Shown piece after piece: positions 5,193 through 5,817 of a DNA stretch of 5,817 nt. A program made the position numbers and the translations under genes. Under the pieces are notes generated by a model. It was not told the origin of the DNA. It saw only the letters and a list, made by a program, of their open reading frames with translations, and did no database searches. Positions within the stretch are counted from its first letter, which is position 1. Every line of letters starts with the position of its first letter. The DNA lies in assembly GCA_003218615.1 (NCBI GenBank), contig QHOD01000135.1, positions 1 to 5,817 of the forward strand, written 5' to 3'. Source of the stretch: Verrucomicrobiota bacterium. GTDB lineage: Bacteria; Verrucomicrobiota; Verrucomicrobiia; Chthoniobacterales; UBA10450.

Positions 5193-5621
5193 TTACAAGC
5201 GTAAATCAGCCGTTTCAAAGCCCCGCTCGCGCCGAACGCGTTTCACTGTCAGCGGCATTGAAGAGAAGTTCAGGATCAGACCATCACATAGGCTGGCCGC
5301 TTTGAGATAGCTGCGAACGATGGCGAAATGCACATTTTCCAGCATTTCGACGGCCTTGAGTTCGACCACGATTTTTTCTTCGACAAGAAAATCGAGCCGG
5401 TGCTCGCCAATCTGATGATCACGGTAGAAAAGCGGAATTGGTTTCTGACGAATGAAGGCAATTCCACACATCGCAAACTCCACTGCGAGCGCCTGTTCGT
5501 AGATCGATTCCAGAAATCCAGGACCGAGTTCGCGGTGTACCGCGATCGCTGCGGCAATTATCCCGTCCGTGATTTTCGAATCCCTCAATTCCTTTCCTGC
5601 GTTCCTGTTTTCCACAGCCAT
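5193..5621 (-). CDS. GxxExxY family protein between nuoF and nuoG
   Basis: The 142-residue protein has the family motif G35-F-L-E38-S-I-Y41 in GPGFLESIYEQAL. It also has the nuclease-fold signature D77 in RLDF and E87-L-K89 in VVELKAVE, with nine residues between Asp and Glu as in the other copy. Two things differ from the copy at 776-1180: the residue before the Asp is Leu rather than Pro, and the Gln of the downstream QxxxY is replaced (IVRSY at 101-105). The late strand reads GLILNFS rather than GLLVNLG. The two proteins share about a third of their residues over the core, so they are not a recent duplication. The ATG at 5621 starts 3 bp after the nuoF stop and the TAA is 30 bp before nuoG, so it is almost certainly part of the operon transcript. 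No flanking inverted repeats were recognised. Function is unknown; a structural role in complex I is not suggested by anything seen. Confidence 0.87.
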   Translation of the reverse strand: MAVENRNAGKELRDSKITDGIIAAAIAVHRELGPGFLESIYEQALAVEFAMCGIAFIRQKPIPLFYRDHQIGEHRLDFLVEEKIVVELKAVEMLENVHFAIVRSYLKAASLCDGLILNFSSMPLTVKRVRRERGFETADLRL

Positions 5622-5624
5622 ATT

Positions 5625-5817
5625 CTAGATTGTTCCCACGGCGCCGGCTTTTTCCCAGCCGGGATCGTGCGCGAGGGGAGTAACCGCAATCTCTTTCTCC
5701 TCGATTAGCTCCTCCGGCGTATATTCCGGCGGAAGCGGAGGCGGAACGGGCTTCTGCGCGCGAGCAGCGAATTCTTCGGGAAATTTTTGAACAAAACTTT
5801 GTGTCGGCCAGGCACAA
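5625..5817 (-). CDS. nuoF: NADH-quinone oxidoreductase subunit F, C-terminal end (5' end outside window)
   Basis: NuoF (51-kDa/Nqo1) binds NADH and FMN and holds cluster N3. Only the last 63 residues are present, starting at CAWPTQSFVQKFPEEFAAR, the helix region after the C-terminal iron-sulfur cysteine; the window's first Cys fits the position of the last N3 ligand, though the CxxC motif lies outside. About 45 residues follow FPEEF: a proline-rich stretch (PVPPPLPP), an acidic EELIEEKE segment, then DPGWEKAGAV, ending at TAG 5625-5627. That tail is longer than I recall for typical NuoF. The reading frame is set by the conserved WPxQSF motif and by position directly upstream of nuoG in the standard order. 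The stop is 3 bp from the start of the next ORF. Confidence 0.9.
   Translation of the reverse strand, partial: CAWPTQSFVQKFPEEFAARAQKPVPPPLPPEYTPEELIEEKEIAVTPLAHDPGWEKAGAVGTI

Noticed and set aside
5419..5817. Minus-strand open frame of 132 codons starting at the window edge.
   Set aside because: It overlaps both the nuoF tail and the GxxExxY ORF in a different frame and is Arg/Ser/Gly-rich without family motifs.

Overview
The window is an internal piece of a respiratory complex I (NADH:quinone oxidoreductase, nuo) operon, and every gene reads on the minus strand. In transcription order (high to low coordinates) it holds: the 3' end of nuoF, a GxxExxY-family ORF, nuoG, nuoH, nuoI, nuoJ, a second GxxExxY-family ORF, nuoK and the 5' end of nuoL. 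Both nuoF and nuoL run off the window. The nuo genes are packed tightly (spacers of 8, 12 and 25 bp) except where accessory DNA lies between them. No RNA genes, CRISPR arrays, promoters or factor-independent terminators were recognised, and nothing supported is coded on the plus strand.

The nuo gene order F-G-H-I-J-K-L is the standard bacterial one. NuoF, NuoG and NuoI form the peripheral electron-transfer arm: NuoG carries ligands for 2Fe-2S N1b, His-ligated N5, N4 and the extra N7 cluster, and NuoI carries those for N6a and N6b. NuoH, NuoJ, NuoK and NuoL belong to the membrane arm that pumps protons. All visible key residues are intact. NuoG is short at 573 residues, and its 2Fe-2S domain has a loop like that of the Thermus protein.

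The unusual content is in the spacers. The ORF between nuoJ and nuoK encodes a PD-(D/E)XK-like GxxExxY protein and is bounded by a pair of 29-bp inverted repeats (24/29 identical), giving a compact 477-bp element. The nuoH-nuoI spacer holds a second, degraded pair of the same repeat with no ORF between them, an 85-bp empty or MITE-like relative of the first. Both elements end 9-10 bp before the next nuo start codon. A third site, between nuoF and nuoG, holds a divergent GxxExxY ORF without recognisable flanking repeats. Three spacers of one essential-type operon have therefore apparently been colonised by the same kind of sequence, at three different stages.

Organism: moderate GC, Gram-negative-style nuo order, GxxExxY ORFs and 'TTTCGTG' repeats between genes recall soil Verrucomicrobiota (Spartobacteria or Chthoniobacter-like). 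This is an impression from recall, not a search, and other phyla rich in GxxExxY proteins are possible.
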